A stretch of 8,454 nt of DNA, taken from NCBI GenBank assembly GCA_946480675.1, contig CAMLKS010000081.1:1-8454 (forward strand), in the 5' to 3' direction. The DNA is from an uncultured Bacteroidota bacterium (GTDB lineage Bacteria; Bacteroidota; Bacteroidia; Chitinophagales; Chitinophagaceae). Positions 7,601 to 8,454 of this stretch are shown piece after piece. The stretch's first letter is position 1. Every line of letters begins with the position of its first letter. The notes beneath the pieces are model-generated. The model was not told the origin of the DNA. It worked only from the letters and a program-made list of their open reading frames with translations, and ran no database searches. A program made the position numbers and the translations under genes.

Positions 7601-7636
7601 TCTTCCTGGCATTACCTTATAATATAAGAATTGTAA

Positions 7637-7671
7637 TTTGACGGGTGTGAACTGATTAACCGTTAATTTTG
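7637..7671 (+). promoter_or_regulatory. Putative Bacteroidota-type promoter for the rhomboid gene
   Basis: TTTG at 7637-7640 and TAATTTTG at 7664-7671 match the Bacteroidota -33 (TTG/TTTG) and -7 (TAnnTTTG) boxes, the latter perfectly. The 23-bp spacer is at the long end of the usual range. Transcription would start near 7678, leaving a leader of about 40 bases before the ATG at 7721, with an A-rich run just ahead of it. It lies in the 120-bp gap after the MutS-like gene, suggesting that the rhomboid gene can be expressed independently. Read-through from the upstream pair remains possible because no terminator is seen in the gap. Confidence 0.5.
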
Positions 7672-7720
7672 AGGTTACATAGCGATAGTGCACATATAAG
7701 TTAAGACGAAATAAAATAAC

Positions 7721-8454
7721 ATGACAGAATTCAGGCCCGGACGATTCCAGATACTGCCACCTGTAGTGAAAAACCTGATCATAATCAATTCAATCATCGT
7801 TTTCGCGCAGTTTGTATTAGGTAAGTTTGGTATTGACATAGCAGATTATTTTGGATTACACTATTGGAAGTCTCACTATGCTCATTTCTGGCAATATTTC
7901 ACGCATATGTTCCTGCATGGCAGCTACAACGATATCAATGGTAGCATCATGCACTTGTTTTCCAATATGTTTGCCCTCTGGATGTTTGGCAGCATACTGG
8001 AGAATGTGTGGGGGCCGAAGAAGTTCATCACTTTTTATTTAGTGTGCGGGCTGGGAGCGGCAGTGTTGCATATGGGTGTGCTGGCATATGAATATAGTAC
8101 CATACAACAGGCATTTAATGATTATCAACACAATCCAACGTTGGACCAGTACAACCTGTTTCTGCGTCAACGTGCAGATCTGAGTCCCGGTAACACATTA
8201 AGTATACAGCTATACCAGATACAACAAGCTTGGAATAATCTGCCATCGCAAGATCTTTCCAACGAATCGATATCGGCTATCAATCAATATCTGAATGGAG
8301 CCAATATCCGTGTTGGTGCAAATGAGACAAGATATTTTGAAGGTATTTATGATGAGGCCACAGTAGGTGCATCGGGTGCGGTGTTTGGTGTCCTGTTCGC
8401 CTTCGGTTATTTATTTCCTAATACGCTGCTGTATCTGTATTTCCTGGTACCCAT
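7721..8454 (+). CDS. Rhomboid-family intramembrane serine protease (partial, 3' end outside window)
   Basis: Reading from ATG 7721, 244 codons stay open to the right edge. Rhomboids cleave transmembrane substrates within the membrane using a Ser-His pair. The visible parts are a hydrophobic TM1 at about 16-34, the THMFLHG segment (61-67), then MHLFSNMFALWMFGSILENVWGP (77-99), which holds the HxxxN oxyanion motif (His78, Asn82), TM3 at about 102-123, and the catalytic serine Ser218 in VGASGAVFG (215-223). The catalytic His would be in a later helix beyond the window, so the active site cannot be completed here. Between TM3 and the serine helix is a polar loop of about 90 residues (124-213), rich in Gln and Asn; a loop here is usual in Bacteroidota members, but this one seems long. 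There are also several extra residues between HG67 and His78. The start is favoured by its A-rich upstream region and the normal family start before TM1. Confidence 0.92.
   Translation, partial: MTEFRPGRFQILPPVVKNLIIINSIIVFAQFVLGKFGIDIADYFGLHYWKSHYAHFWQYFTHMFLHGSYNDINGSIMHLFSNMFALWMFGSILENVWGPKKFITFYLVCGLGAAVLHMGVLAYEYSTIQQAFNDYQHNPTLDQYNLFLRQRADLSPGNTLSIQLYQIQQAWNNLPSQDLSNESISAINQYLNGANIRVGANETRYFEGIYDEATVGASGAVFGVLFAFGYLFPNTLLYLYFLVP

Noticed and set aside
7616..7628. CTTAT-AAT-ATAAG hairpin after the MutS-like gene
   Set aside because: It is a 5-bp AT-only stem with a three-base loop and no following T run, too weak to call a terminator.

Overview
The window looks like a chromosomal segment from a Bacteroidota species, most like the Chitinophagaceae and related soil or freshwater lineages. 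The grounds are: a very long secreted protein with GEVED and Ig-like repeats of the type-IX-secretion kind; a RemB/Wzi-like outer-membrane barrel; A-rich start regions without clear Shine-Dalgarno sites; one good match to the Bacteroidota promoter (TTG, then TAnnTTTG); and Bacteroidota-like forms of dihydroorotase, a short MutS-like ATPase and a rhomboid protease. The assignment rests on recognised motifs, not on a search.

Layout. Bases 1-2970 (minus strand) hold the first 990 codons of an open-ended cell-surface or secreted protein: signal peptide, MAM/choice-of-anchor-J-like domain, one divergent Ig-like unit, a GEVED domain, then six tandem Ig-like repeats of about 95-100 residues, the last still running at the window edge. 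Bases 2971-3192 are an AT-rich spacer with a strong terminator (3144-3173) behind the next minus-strand gene. Bases 3193-4866 (minus) encode a 557-residue outer-membrane beta-barrel protein. A 68-bp divergent spacer (4867-4934) separates it from a plus-strand pair: dihydroorotase (4935-6266) and a MutS-family ATPase (6266-7600), which share one base (TAATG) and are probably translationally coupled. After a 120-bp spacer with a likely promoter, a rhomboid protease gene starts at 7721 and leaves the window on the right.

How the genes relate. The two minus-strand genes are envelope functions but seem to be separate transcription units, because a terminator lies between them. The dihydroorotase serves de novo pyrimidine synthesis; its coupling to a MutS-like protein is positional and does not by itself show a shared pathway. 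The rhomboid gene appears to have its own promoter.

I see no CRISPR array, tRNA, rRNA, insertion sequence or phage gene, and no clear new multi-gene system. The most worthwhile points are the Gln in place of the first metal-binding His of dihydroorotase, the DNA-level similarity among the adhesin repeats, the short MutS form without a mismatch-recognition domain, and the insertions in the rhomboid protein.
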